From assembly GCF_009617875.1 (NCBI RefSeq), contig NZ_BLAV01000001.1, positions 3,224,001 to 3,288,000 of the forward strand: a DNA stretch of 64,000 nt, written 5' to 3'. This document shows, one piece after another, positions 26,027-34,859 of this stretch. Position numbers and translations under genes: made by a program. A model generated the notes under the pieces. It saw nothing but the letters and a program-made list of their open reading frames with translations. It was not told the origin of the DNA and did no database searches. The stretch comes from Prolixibacter sp. NT017 (GTDB lineage: Bacteria; Bacteroidota; Bacteroidia; Bacteroidales; Prolixibacteraceae). How positions within the stretch are numbered: position 1 is the first letter of the stretch; every line of letters starts with the position of its first letter.

Positions 26027-28459
26027 TTAATCCATATTCACTGTGGTCGCCTGTTTCCGCTTATCACGCTTGTAATTGTTGATGCGATATGACAGCGTTA
26101 AGCGGATGGGATAATTGGGTTTCATCGACGTGGTTTGGTAAAAATCCGGCTCGTCAACTTTCGTCACAATATCCGTAGTGCGGAAAATATCGTAAGCCAT
26201 CAAGGTCAACGACAGTCTTTTTTTCAGGAACTGCTGGCGAAAAGATATATAGGTGTAAAAGATATGCTCATTGCTACCCTGTGGCCTTTTCACGCCGGTT
26301 CCGTAGGTTGGCATGATTTGAAAAAAGGTATTATCACTGATTCTGAATGAATTCGACCATCGGATATTCACTCCTGCATCACCACGAGTGCCATAAATTG
26401 GAGCGAGTTCGCCCACCGTCTTCACCCTGAACTTATAAAAATTGAAGATGGGCATCATTGTCCAAAAGCTATTCATCTTAAAATTGAACGTGGCGTCCAA
26501 TCCCAGCGCATCTTCATCTCCCACATTTTCGAATTTGTAATTGACGACTGTTCCTGCGTAAATGCTTTGCACTTTGAAAATATGGTTCTTATAATAATCG
26601 TAATACCCTTTCAACGTGATGCTATTACTTTTGAAGGAATTGGAATAGGTTAACGACAACGAGTTGTTGTATTCGTTATCGAGGAATGGATTTCCTGATT
26701 GAACGTAGTCAAAATCAAACCACCTGGGATTGGCCTCCATTTGAATAGTCGTCAACCGATCAATTCTTCGCGAAAAAGCAAGATTCATCGTTTGCTTATG
26801 AGGCAAATGATAATTCAGAAAGAATGATGGAAATAAATCCCACTTGTCGACTTTTTTCTGCCAGTTATCGGTAACACTGTTCAGCAATCTCGATGTATGT
26901 TCAGCTCGCAGTCCCAACTGCAGTTCCATTTTCTCCCAATTCTTCCGGTACTGGCTGTAAAACGCATGAATCTCACGACTCAAGCTGCTTTTGGAGTCCC
27001 CAACCGAAAAAGCAGACAGCTCTGTACCTGCCCGAGATAAATCTGCCGTGTAGTTGGAAGATTCTTTCTCTTTGCGGAACTGATACCCGGCTTCGAACTT
27101 ACTTTTGTCGCCCAACGGCAAAGAATAATCCAGATTAATCCGACTATCATCATCGTTGCGCGAATCCTTCGTCTTCATCCAGTTGGTCAGATTTCCGGTT
27201 TCGTCTTTCAGCTCATTATGCATCCGGTTGTCAAACGAAGTATTGTTCCACTGCCCGGTGATTTCCAGTTTATGCCCTTTATTGTTAAACGCATGGGAAT
27301 AGGATAACGAGGCTCCCCGGTAATCTCCGGGTCTCCGGTTTTCGCCAACACTCATACGTTTTATATCATAGGAATCCGGACCGTTGGAAGAATAGGTCAT
27401 ATCGAAATCGGCATGATTCAATACATAATAAGTTCCTGCAGTTGCCGACAGTAACAGGTCATCTTTTTTCGATGGAGCAAACTCAATACCTCCTCTAACG
27501 CCGGTATTTTTTCGGTAAGAATAACGTCTGCCGTCCTGGTTACTCTGAAGCAAATATCCATTTTGGTAATTCTTTACAACTGACGTCGCGTCCCCTTCCA
27601 TATTACGTTTATTATGGTCGGCTCCCACAAAAAAGCTGAGTTTTCCGGCTTTATGATTAATGATGAAATCGGAAGCATAACCGCCTATCTGGTCATGAGC
27701 AAGCGTGATGTTACCATCCCATCCTTCGCCCCGGCCTTTCTTCGTGATAATATTCAAGATGCCGGCAGTTCCATCCGAGTCATATTTGGCGGATGGATTG
27801 GTAATTACCTCAACCTTTTGCACGTTGTCGCTGGGAATGCTTTTTAGAGCTTCATTACTTTTCAGTGGAGAAGGTTTTCCGTCAATTAATACGAGGAAAT
27901 TTTCACTTCCTTTCAGTGTCAGGTTACCGCTGGGCGTTACATTGACCGATGGAACACGCTGCAGCAGGTCAACCACGGTTCCTCCTGCTCCTTCCATCCG
28001 GTTGCCGACGTTCACCACGGTTTTATCCAGCTTGGTACTCACCCCCCCGGTACGTTCAACAACGTCGACCTCACCAAGTTGCTTCACATCAGGTTCCAGA
28101 AACAAATCTCCGAGGATAAACGGATTTCGTTTTTGAGCTAGTTCTACATTCGTCATCACCCGTGGCGAATACCCCATAAAACGAATTTTCATGAAATATT
28201 TCCCGTAAGGAATATTCTTTAGCACAAACGAGCCGTTTCTTGCTGACGCTGTTCCGTTAATTAACACTGAATCAACTGAACGGAATAAGGCGATATTAGC
28301 ATACTCAATCGGTTGTTTTGATTTCATATCGAGGATTCTTCCCCGAAGTTCTCCCGGCTCACTATCTTTATCACTCTGTCCGAATAAGTACTGAAACGGG
28401 GTTAGTGCGAAGACAAAAAGTGTTAACAAAAACACTTGTTTCTTGCTTAAACGCCCCAT
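26027..28459 (-). CDS. TonB-dependent receptor-like outer-membrane beta-barrel protein
   Basis: An 810-aa outer-membrane protein. A signal peptide (VFLLTLFVFALTPFQYLFGQ) is followed by a carboxypeptidase-regulatory-like domain (ELRGRILDMKSKQPIEYANIALF, about 37-115), a plug domain (GGTVVDLLQRVPSVNV, LVLIDGKP, VEVITNPSAKYDSDGTAGILNIITKKG, about 155-245) and a beta-barrel of the OMP_b-brl_3 type to the end. This class imports large nutrients or metal complexes with TonB/ExbBD energy, although many family members have no known substrate. No SusD partner is present. It is divergent from a tetR-fabH-like pair, so TetR may control it. Confidence 0.88.
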   Translation of the reverse strand: MGRLSKKQVFLLTLFVFALTPFQYLFGQSDKDSEPGELRGRILDMKSKQPIEYANIALFRSVDSVLINGTASARNGSFVLKNIPYGKYFMKIRFMGYSPRVMTNVELAQKRNPFILGDLFLEPDVKQLGEVDVVERTGGVSTKLDKTVVNVGNRMEGAGGTVVDLLQRVPSVNVTPSGNLTLKGSENFLVLIDGKPSPLKSNEALKSIPSDNVQKVEVITNPSAKYDSDGTAGILNIITKKGRGEGWDGNITLAHDQIGGYASDFIINHKAGKLSFFVGADHNKRNMEGDATSVVKNYQNGYLLQSNQDGRRYSYRKNTGVRGGIEFAPSKKDDLLLSATAGTYYVLNHADFDMTYSSNGPDSYDIKRMSVGENRRPGDYRGASLSYSHAFNNKGHKLEITGQWNNTSFDNRMHNELKDETGNLTNWMKTKDSRNDDDSRINLDYSLPLGDKSKFEAGYQFRKEKESSNYTADLSRAGTELSAFSVGDSKSSLSREIHAFYSQYRKNWEKMELQLGLRAEHTSRLLNSVTDNWQKKVDKWDLFPSFFLNYHLPHKQTMNLAFSRRIDRLTTIQMEANPRWFDFDYVQSGNPFLDNEYNNSLSLTYSNSFKSNSITLKGYYDYYKNHIFKVQSIYAGTVVNYKFENVGDEDALGLDATFNFKMNSFWTMMPIFNFYKFRVKTVGELAPIYGTRGDAGVNIRWSNSFRISDNTFFQIMPTYGTGVKRPQGSNEHIFYTYISFRQQFLKKRLSLTLMAYDIFRTTDIVTKVDEPDFYQTTSMKPNYPIRLTLSYRINNYKRDKRKQATTVNMD

Positions 28460-28877
28460 AAATATTTTGGTCTTTGTTTTTAAACGTATGCGAATTTAAC
28501 ATTATGTAACGATTTATCAATAATAAATTATTATTTATTTATGTGTCTTATAACCTAATTCTCACAAACATCAATAAATACAGTCATTTCGACACTTCCA
28601 CTCTTTGAAAACATTGCAAAGACGTTTCCTTATATAAAATAGCATTTATAACTTTTATTCTAAAATTTTAAGGATAAAATCAATTCATTACACTCACAAA
28701 TATGAAGGCAGAGATAAGACATCATACAATCTTCACAAACAACTAATTACCCCAGCAAAATGAAATAGACAATATTTATCCCTTGATTATCAACTGTCAT
28801 TTGAGAATCCAGAGTCGATAATCAAACGAGAAATCACTACTTTTGCACACAAGAGACCAATATGTGCATTTTTTATT
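28460..28877. promoter_or_regulatory. Divergent intergenic region with tetR promoter candidate
   Basis: An AT-rich gap of 418 bases between the receptor gene (minus) and tetR (plus). TACTTTTG at 28838-28845 matches the Bacteroidota -7 box and would start transcription near 28852, before ATG 28878; no good -33 box is seen. No gene is visible. A TetR operator is expected here but I cannot point to a clear palindrome. Confidence 0.45.
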
Positions 28878-29459
28878 ATGAAAGAAAAAACACGGTACAA
28901 TATATTGAATGTAGCCAGGAAACTTTTTGCCAACAAAGGCATCGGCAAAACCACGATGTTAGATGTGGCTCGTGCTTCCGGATTGGGGAGAAGAACGCTC
29001 TACATGTACTACAAAACCCGTGACGATCTGTACCGGGCCGTTGTTAAAAGTGAAATTGAAGCAATTCTCAACCGATTACAGAAAGTCGTCAAATCCAACT
29101 TATCGCCCGAAAAAAAGTTTCTACATTTTGTAGCTGTACGTATGCAAGCGTTGGAGGACCTGGTCAAAAGAAACCGCTCACTTCGTTCCGATTTTCTGAA
29201 TAACCAACCCCGAATTGAGGAAATCAGAAAAGAGCTGGATGTCCGGGAAAAAGCTTACCTGACTGAAATTATTCGGGAAGGAAACAACTCGGGCTCTTTC
29301 AGTATCGAAAATCCCGACCTCACAGCAGATATTGCACATACTACCATCAAAGGTTTTGAACCAAAATTTATCGAAGATGATTTCGGTTCAAAATATCAAA
29401 CCACACTAAACCTTTGCACTAAAATTCTGTTTCAGGGAATCAAACCACAGACCAGATAG
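28878..29459 (+). CDS. TetR/AcrR-family transcriptional regulator
   Basis: A 193-aa regulator. The N-terminal helix-turn-helix is ILNVARKLFANKGIGKTTMLDVARASGLGRRTLYMYYKTRDDLY (split here: IL...KLF, then TTMLDVARASGLGRRTLY, residues about 26-44). The C-terminal ligand domain is unassigned. It lies 28 bases before a FabH-like synthase gene and is divergent from a TonB-type receptor, so it probably regulates one or both, and its own transcription. An acyl-CoA or acyl-ACP-related ligand would fit the neighbour but is not shown. Confidence 0.85.
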   Translation: MKEKTRYNILNVARKLFANKGIGKTTMLDVARASGLGRRTLYMYYKTRDDLYRAVVKSEIEAILNRLQKVVKSNLSPEKKFLHFVAVRMQALEDLVKRNRSLRSDFLNNQPRIEEIRKELDVREKAYLTEIIREGNNSGSFSIENPDLTADIAHTTIKGFEPKFIEDDFGSKYQTTLNLCTKILFQGIKPQTR

Positions 29460-29487
29460 ATATTTATTATATACCATCATCATAAAA

Positions 29488-30438
29488 ATGAAAATGTTTC
29501 TAAACACTGTATCGCACTATTTACCCAAGGAAAGGGTTCCCAATGGATACTTCAAAGAGGTAAATGGTTTATCTGATTCCTGGATTTTTGAACGGACCGG
29601 AATCAAAACCCGTTCAAAAGCCGCGAAAAATGAAAATACCAATACCATGGCGGTTGAGGCCGTAAAAAATGCACTACCGTCTCTCCCTTTCGATATCCGC
29701 GATGTTGATCTGATTGTCGGCGCCTCGTATTCACCCTACGACACGGTGGCCACCATGGGACACGTTGTTCAACGGGAATTTCATATCAAAGATGCACAGG
29801 TGGTATATATTTCATCGGCTTGTTCTTCTTTAGTCAATGCCCTGGAAGTTGTTGAAGGGTACTTCGCCATGGGAAAATCAAAACAGGCTTTGGTTATCGC
29901 TTCAGAACACAACACGGCTTTCAGCGATGAAACATGTGAAAAAAGTGGCCATTTATGGGGCGATGGGGCTACTGCCCTTTTTATTAGCGATGAGCCGTTG
30001 GGCGATAAACCTGCCGAATTCCTCAGCATCTATAGCCGTGGGTTAGGACACATCAGTAAAGGTCCTGAAGCTGTTTACCTGACACCGGGACGGGACGGAC
30101 TGCAAATGCCCGATGGCAGGGATGTTTTCATCCAGGCGTGCCAGTACATGCGCATTGCACTGGAAGAAGCTTCGGAACAATGCGGCTTGTCGTTCGACAA
30201 TCTCGACTGGATTGTTCCCCATCAGGCCAATCACCGCATTATCAAAAATCTGGCAGGTCAGCTTTCGGTGAATGAAGACAAAATATTTACCAATATCCGT
30301 GAACTCGGTAATACTGGTTCAGCCAGTACCGGTATCTGTCTTTCACAAAATATGGACACCATTCAAAAGGATGCCCTTTTAGGAATCACCGTTTTTGGTG
30401 GTGGATATTCCGCCGGCGCAGCCATTCTTCGATTTTAA
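29488..30438 (+). CDS. 3-oxoacyl-ACP synthase III (FabH)-like ketoacyl synthase
   Basis: A 316-aa thiolase-fold enzyme with the complete KAS III triad: C112 (SSACSSLVNAL), H245 (VPHQANHRI) and N275 (ELGNTGSAST). The family condenses an acyl-CoA starter with malonyl-ACP. WIFERTGIKTR near the N-terminus and GGGYSAGAAILRF at the C-terminus are typical. It is not among housekeeping fatty acid genes but sits behind a TetR regulator, so it may make a special acyl chain or act on another acyl substrate rather than be the main fabH. It ends at a strong terminator. Confidence 0.88.
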   Translation: MKMFLNTVSHYLPKERVPNGYFKEVNGLSDSWIFERTGIKTRSKAAKNENTNTMAVEAVKNALPSLPFDIRDVDLIVGASYSPYDTVATMGHVVQREFHIKDAQVVYISSACSSLVNALEVVEGYFAMGKSKQALVIASEHNTAFSDETCEKSGHLWGDGATALFISDEPLGDKPAEFLSIYSRGLGHISKGPEAVYLTPGRDGLQMPDGRDVFIQACQYMRIALEEASEQCGLSFDNLDWIVPHQANHRIIKNLAGQLSVNEDKIFTNIRELGNTGSASTGICLSQNMDTIQKDALLGITVFGGGYSAGAAILRF

Positions 30439-30460
30439 CGATTTATTTAGAATAGTAGAA

Positions 30461-30490
30461 AACGCCGGATAATCCGGCGTTTATTTTTTT
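30461..30490 (+). terminator. Rho-independent terminator after the fabH-like gene
   Basis: AACGCCGGAT (30461-30470), two-base loop region, ATCCGGCGTT as the other arm, then TATTTTTTT. The stem is GC-rich and perfect, 23 bases after the stop codon. Confidence 0.88.
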
Positions 30491-30682
30491 ATCTCAGCGG
30501 TATCACACCTGTATGAGGTCGGGTTGTCATATAAATATTCCCTTCAGAAAGTAACTGTAAAACATTTTAAATCAGAACAAAATTCATTAATTTTAAAGTT
30601 ACGCGCTCTATTTAAACAAGTAGCTCCCGACAGTTTAGATTAATCTTATAACATAGCCTATACCAATCTTAAATACCTTGTT

Positions 30683-30979
30683 ATGATGCTTTATGTAGGA
30701 AATCTTGATTACCGAATATCTGAAGAAGACTTGTACGAGCTTTTTTCAGAATACGGACATGTTACTTCTGTTAGAATTGTACGCGACAGAGGCTCGCACC
30801 GAAGTAAAGGATTTGGTTTTGTGGAGATGGAGCACGATTATGAAGCCAACAGGGCTGTCGACAATGCAAATGGTTTAATCATCGCCGACCGGAAAATGGT
30901 GGTTCGGTTTGGACACCAGGCCAGTGGAACCCGTTCTGAAAAAAGAATGAAAGCACCATCACGCCATTCTTACCAATAG
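30683..30979 (+). CDS. RRM-type RNA-binding protein
   Basis: A 98-aa protein made of a single RNA recognition motif. RNP2 is LYVGNL (residues 3-8) and RNP1 is KGFGFVEM (42-49), with the aromatic residues for base stacking in place. A short basic tail (EKRMKAPSRH) follows. Such glycine-poor small RRM proteins in Bacteroidota and cyanobacteria are thought to be RNA chaperones or post-transcriptional regulators; targets are unknown here. The gene has about 190 bases of untranslated DNA between the previous terminator and its ATG, long enough for an autoregulatory leader, though I see no clear structure. Confidence 0.92.
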   Translation: MMLYVGNLDYRISEEDLYELFSEYGHVTSVRIVRDRGSHRSKGFGFVEMEHDYEANRAVDNANGLIIADRKMVVRFGHQASGTRSEKRMKAPSRHSYQ

Positions 30980-30998
30980 AAAATACAATTGAAAACAG

Positions 30999-31039
30999 AA
31001 ATGCCAATCGGTAATCAAGGTATTCCGACTGGCATTTTT
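30999..31039. terminator. Bidirectional terminator between RRM and aldo/keto reductase genes
   Basis: AAATGCCAATCGG and CCGACTGGCATTT form a 13-bp stem with one A/C mismatch and a 13-base loop, flanked by A-rich and T-rich ends. It serves both convergent genes. Confidence 0.75.
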
Positions 31040-31059
31040 GTTACCCGCGAATTTCAGAT

Positions 31060-32073
31060 TCAAACCTTTTTATAGTATTCCACTTTACCTTCTTCAGCCA
31101 AATCAGCTACTTTGTCGGCTAAATTCTTTCTGGTTGTTTCATCCATTTCCTGGAAGGCTTTAGCTAACGCAATTTTTTCTTTAATAAAACCAACATTCTC
31201 AGCTCCCGTAATCAAAACACTAATGGGCATCGACCAGGAGAAGAAAAGGGCATCACGCATCGATATTCTTCCCGGGACAACCGGATCATCTGATTGCCAA
31301 ACCTCATTTCCATTCATCACTTTCTTGCCGAAGAAACGCCCGTCTGCCAAAGTCTTCATGGCTAACACTGCCAGCTTATTATCGATGGCCTTGGGTATTA
31401 CTTTCCTGACAAAGGAATGTTCCGATGCAAAATCGACCAGGTTAACCGGGAACTGACTGGTGCTGAACAATTCCATTCCCCCAGTTTTCTCCAACATACG
31501 AAGATGTGCGTACGGATTCTGATGCCCGGTAAATCCGATATGCCTTGCTTTCCCCGATTCTTTAGCTTCCCGGACAACATCCAGCAAACCGTTGGCAATG
31601 CGCGTATCGACATCTTCAGGTGATTGCAACGAGTGAATTTGCCACAAGTCGAGATGGTCAGTATTCAACCTCCGCAATGAACCTTCGAGGTGCTCACGCG
31701 CTGTTTTAGCATCCTGCGTAAAGGTTTTCGTCATCAGGAAAATATCATCACGGTATTTGGGAACCAGATATTTTCCATATCGGCGTTCGCTTTCGCCACC
31801 AGCATAAGATTCTGCCGTGTCGAAAAACCGAACGCCCCCTTCGATGGCGGCTTCAATAACTTCCTGGGCATCCCGCTCGGTTGTCCATCCCACGTGATAA
31901 CCACCAACGCCCAACATCGTAACATTTTCCCCGGTAGTACCGAGTTTCCTTGTCGGTAAGATTTCGCCCCACTTATCGTTCGCCGAAAAATTGTTCCCCA
32001 GGCTCGGATAGGGAAGCATCATGCCGGCAGTTAACCCCAGCATGGTTTGGATAAATTCTCTTCTTTTTTTCAT
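31060..32073 (-). CDS. Aldo/keto reductase with N-terminal export signal
   Basis: A 337-aa (beta/alpha)8 oxidoreductase. The signal MKKRREFIQTMLGLTAGMMLPYP is Tat-like, fitting export of a folded NADP(H) enzyme. The tetrad is present in its usual motifs: FFDTAESYAGGESERRYGK (Asp, Tyr), FLMTKTF (Lys) and LDLWQIHSLQ (His). The C-terminal half has SMRDALFFSWSMPISVLITGAENV, shaped like the cofactor-binding end of the family. Substrate unknown. A gene of its own, with no operon partner. Confidence 0.88.
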   Translation of the reverse strand: MKKRREFIQTMLGLTAGMMLPYPSLGNNFSANDKWGEILPTRKLGTTGENVTMLGVGGYHVGWTTERDAQEVIEAAIEGGVRFFDTAESYAGGESERRYGKYLVPKYRDDIFLMTKTFTQDAKTAREHLEGSLRRLNTDHLDLWQIHSLQSPEDVDTRIANGLLDVVREAKESGKARHIGFTGHQNPYAHLRMLEKTGGMELFSTSQFPVNLVDFASEHSFVRKVIPKAIDNKLAVLAMKTLADGRFFGKKVMNGNEVWQSDDPVVPGRISMRDALFFSWSMPISVLITGAENVGFIKEKIALAKAFQEMDETTRKNLADKVADLAEEGKVEYYKKV

Positions 32074-32259
32074 AGTCTATTCTGGTTCGTCAGTATTCAC
32101 AATCGAAACACTCGTTTTTATAAATAGTTCACAATCCTTCCGTTTACTAAAGATTGTTAAACAATGATAATCAACACACAATCGATCAAACCATCAAAAT
32201 TCGCAGTTGTTTACATGATAGTTTATAGTTAAGTTTAGACAAATTTTTAATATAAAATT

Positions 32260-32293
32260 ACCCGAACAACACAGTGGCTGTGCCGGGTTTTTC
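32260..32293 (+). promoter_or_regulatory. Terminator-like hairpin just upstream of the tlpA-like gene
   Basis: ACCCG (32260-32264) and CGGGT (32284-32288) enclose a second helix CACAG/CTGTG with loop TGG, and are followed by TTTTTC. The structure ends only 21 bases before ATG 32315, in its 5' leader, so it could be an attenuator. No aptamer or leader peptide is visible before it. Confidence 0.4.
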
Positions 32294-32314
32294 AAGAAAT
32301 TAAATCGTTTCGTT

Positions 32315-33424
32315 ATGAAGAAGCTAATTTATTTATTCGCCCTGGCGGCAATCGTCGCATCCTGTTCTACAAATCCGGCCTTTATGGTTGATGGAAATAT
32401 AAAAGGATGGAAAGATGGCCCGGTAACTTTAAAGAAAAAAATTGACGGAAGCTGGATCACCGTTGATTCAACCCAAATGAAAAAGGGAAAATTCAGTTTC
32501 TCGGGCACGGTTGATGTACCCGGAATGTACTACGTTATTCCTCCTTCCGGCCGGAAAGATGCAATTCCTTTCTTCCTGGAAAACAGCAATATTGAAATTA
32601 CAGGTAATAGTGATGACCCAAAAGACGTGGAAGTACATGGCTCTGCGGCACAAGATGAATTCAGAAATTTCTACGATCGCGTTGACAGTATCAACAACCA
32701 AATGAGTTCGTATTACGAAAAATACGCGAAAGCCCGCTCGGAAAACGATACAACAACATCAGCCCACATCGAGAAGGAACTGAATGACCTGTACAAAATA
32801 GAGAACGATATTCAGAAAGCTTTTGTCCTGGACAATCCCAACTCGTTTGTCGCTCCTTATATCTTGCTACAAATCCAATATGGCATGGATGCCAGCGAGC
32901 TGAACAGTTACGTACAGAATTTCTCGGAAGACGTAATGAAAACACCCAGTGCTCAAACGCTGAGCATGAGAATCAAAAAACTGGAGAAGGTAGCCGTTGG
33001 ACAACAGGCACCCGATTTTACAATGAATGATGCCGATGGGAAGCCGGTTAAGCTATCAGACGTGTACAAGCAGCACAAATACTTGCTGGTTGATTTCTGG
33101 GCGTCATGGTGTGCTCCCTGTCGGCAGGAAAATCCAAATGTGGTTGCCGTTTGGCAAAAATATCACAACGACGGATTTGGCGTCATGGGTGTATCACTCG
33201 ATGCTAAAAAAGATGCATGGATGAAGGCAGTAAAAGACGACAACCTGACCTGGACCCAGGTATCGGATTTGGAAGGCTGGAAAAACTCAGCAGCCGACTT
33301 GTATGGTGTCAATTCCATTCCGTCCAATATCCTATTGGACCAGACGGGAAAAATCATTGCACACAACCTGCGCGGAGACGATTTGCAGAATGAAATCTCT
33401 GCCTTGCTGAATAATAAAAAGTAA
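32315..33424 (+). CDS. DUF4369-TlpA thioredoxin-like lipoprotein
   Basis: A 369-aa envelope thiol-disulfide protein. The lipoprotein signal is LFALAAIVASC (Cys at about residue 17). Residues about 25-115 form a DUF4369 domain (VDGNIKGWKDGPVTLKKK), a helical linker covers about 125-220, and the C-terminal thioredoxin domain carries W265-C266-A-P-C269 with downstream cis-proline region GVNSIPSNILLD. The domain order is standard for Bacteroidota. It probably keeps periplasmic cysteines or cytochrome maturation substrates reduced; the actual partner is unknown. Terminators bound the gene on both sides. Confidence 0.92.
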   Translation: MKKLIYLFALAAIVASCSTNPAFMVDGNIKGWKDGPVTLKKKIDGSWITVDSTQMKKGKFSFSGTVDVPGMYYVIPPSGRKDAIPFFLENSNIEITGNSDDPKDVEVHGSAAQDEFRNFYDRVDSINNQMSSYYEKYAKARSENDTTTSAHIEKELNDLYKIENDIQKAFVLDNPNSFVAPYILLQIQYGMDASELNSYVQNFSEDVMKTPSAQTLSMRIKKLEKVAVGQQAPDFTMNDADGKPVKLSDVYKQHKYLLVDFWASWCAPCRQENPNVVAVWQKYHNDGFGVMGVSLDAKKDAWMKAVKDDNLTWTQVSDLEGWKNSAADLYGVNSIPSNILLDQTGKIIAHNLRGDDLQNEISALLNNKK

Positions 33425-33442
33425 ATCAATACGCTATTGCAT

Positions 33443-33480
33443 AAAAAAGGGTGACTGAAAAATGTAGTCACCCTTTTTTA
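33443..33480. terminator. Bidirectional terminator after the tlpA-like gene
   Basis: AAAAAAGGGTGACT and AGTCACCCTTTTTT form a strong stem with an A/T-rich loop, ending in a T-run on both strands. It lies between two convergent genes. Confidence 0.9.
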
Positions 33481-33497
33481 TTTCCTATTTCAACGGA

Positions 33498-34688
33498 CTA
33501 ATTATGAGTCCATCGGAAGCGGTAACCAACAGACCACTCGACAAATTCAGCCTGCGAAAACTCCGATGCCCGTAACCGGACTCCGGCAAACATATCGTTA
33601 TTCAGATGATACCTCACTCCTATCCGCTGGTATAACCTCGGCTCAGCTTTGGGGACGTCCTTATTCAACAGAAAAACGCCTAAATCGCCTACCAGGCTGA
33701 GACGATCCATTGAATACTCGATGGTTCCAAATGTTCCCAACATGAAATAATCGGAACCTTCAACGGTTACCGGTTTTTCCACGTCGTTGTCTACCATCAT
33801 TTCTGCTTTTATTGAAGCATCATAGCCCATATCAAATCCAAGTCCTGCTTTCAACGAATGACTCATGCCACTCAACCAAGCAGCTGAGAAAGTTCCGACA
33901 AAGAAGTTCTTCCCCCAGTATTCAGGAGCCACCGCACGATCATACTCCATCTCTTTGGCTCCGGCCGAAAATGCCAAAACCAGTTCGTCTTCACCTTTAA
34001 ATTTCTTCTTCTGCACAGGAACCATTACCGGCCGTGAATCGGACAAATGGTAACGGAACTCAACTTTGGGAGCAAACATGTTCAGTCCGCGCGAATCGAC
34101 CGCCAACGTAGCGTTGGTGTAATGGGTATAACCAATGCCTGCTGCCACATCAAACCGCTGGCTCAGTTGGTAAGCATATTCAAAACCCAAATGCATGTAT
34201 ATATTCTTCCGGGCTCCAATAATCTGTTCCCACGTACTGGCCGTATTGGAATCGAAGTTGGATGACAATCCCATTCTCCACTCATAATTAACTCCGCTGC
34301 GTTTCCATCTTTTGATATTCCCTCCATAGAAAAAGTAAAGGGCCGCAGGTTTTCCCACCTGGTATACATCGTCAAACAACGCAGCAGAAGTCAAGCCAAC
34401 TCCATAGTACGGATAGTTAGACAATCCATGCCATACTTTAGAACCATTGGTCTGCCATCCCAGCCGAATATCTGCTGCATTATAATTAAAAAATCCATTT
34501 CCGGCAGGATATGAGTTATTCAGCCTAAATACGGTTCCAGCTTCGTAGCTTGCGCCAATCCAGGCCTTATACTTTTTCTTTGCCCCTGTCGTGTCTATAA
34601 CAGTTGAAGCTTCCTGTGCCACCGCGCCGATTGAGAAAAGCAGCACAAATACCAGGGAGAGAACGGAGAAGGTCAGAGATTTGTACAT
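33498..34688 (-). CDS. PagL-like acyloxyacyl hydrolase-family outer-membrane protein
   Basis: A 396-aa protein with a signal peptide (LSLVFVLLFSIGAVAQ) and alternating beta-barrel strands throughout. It resembles the Bacteroidota proteins annotated as acyloxyacyl hydrolase or lipid A deacylase (PagL family). PagL uses a His-x-Ser pair; here the matching segment reads IGYTHYTNATL...GLNM near residue 190, so the serine position is Thr. Deacylase activity is therefore uncertain; it may be a structural barrel. It is about twice the length of classical PagL, having a second C-terminal barrel-like half from about residue 235. Confidence 0.7.
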   Translation of the reverse strand: MYKSLTFSVLSLVFVLLFSIGAVAQEASTVIDTTGAKKKYKAWIGASYEAGTVFRLNNSYPAGNGFFNYNAADIRLGWQTNGSKVWHGLSNYPYYGVGLTSAALFDDVYQVGKPAALYFFYGGNIKRWKRSGVNYEWRMGLSSNFDSNTASTWEQIIGARKNIYMHLGFEYAYQLSQRFDVAAGIGYTHYTNATLAVDSRGLNMFAPKVEFRYHLSDSRPVMVPVQKKKFKGEDELVLAFSAGAKEMEYDRAVAPEYWGKNFFVGTFSAAWLSGMSHSLKAGLGFDMGYDASIKAEMMVDNDVEKPVTVEGSDYFMLGTFGTIEYSMDRLSLVGDLGVFLLNKDVPKAEPRLYQRIGVRYHLNNDMFAGVRLRASEFSQAEFVEWSVGYRFRWTHN

Positions 34689-34797
34689 GTTTTATGATTT
34701 TGGATGATTTATATGCCGATTGCACATTTTCCTGATAAGTATTATCACCAAAAGTCTGTAAAACTTTAATACTTTTGATTACTGTTAACTAATATAC

Positions 34798-34836
34798 GAA
34801 AAAAGCGGGATAATCAATAGTTATGATTACCCCGCT
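34798..34836 (-). terminator. Terminator of the ilv-leu operon
   Basis: On the minus strand AGCGGGGTAATCA pairs with TGATTATCCCGCT (one G-U pair), loop of 7, followed by TTTTTT. It starts about 24 bases beyond the leuB stop codon. Confidence 0.92.
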
Positions 34837-34859
34837 ATTATTATCGTTAAACGGAAATG

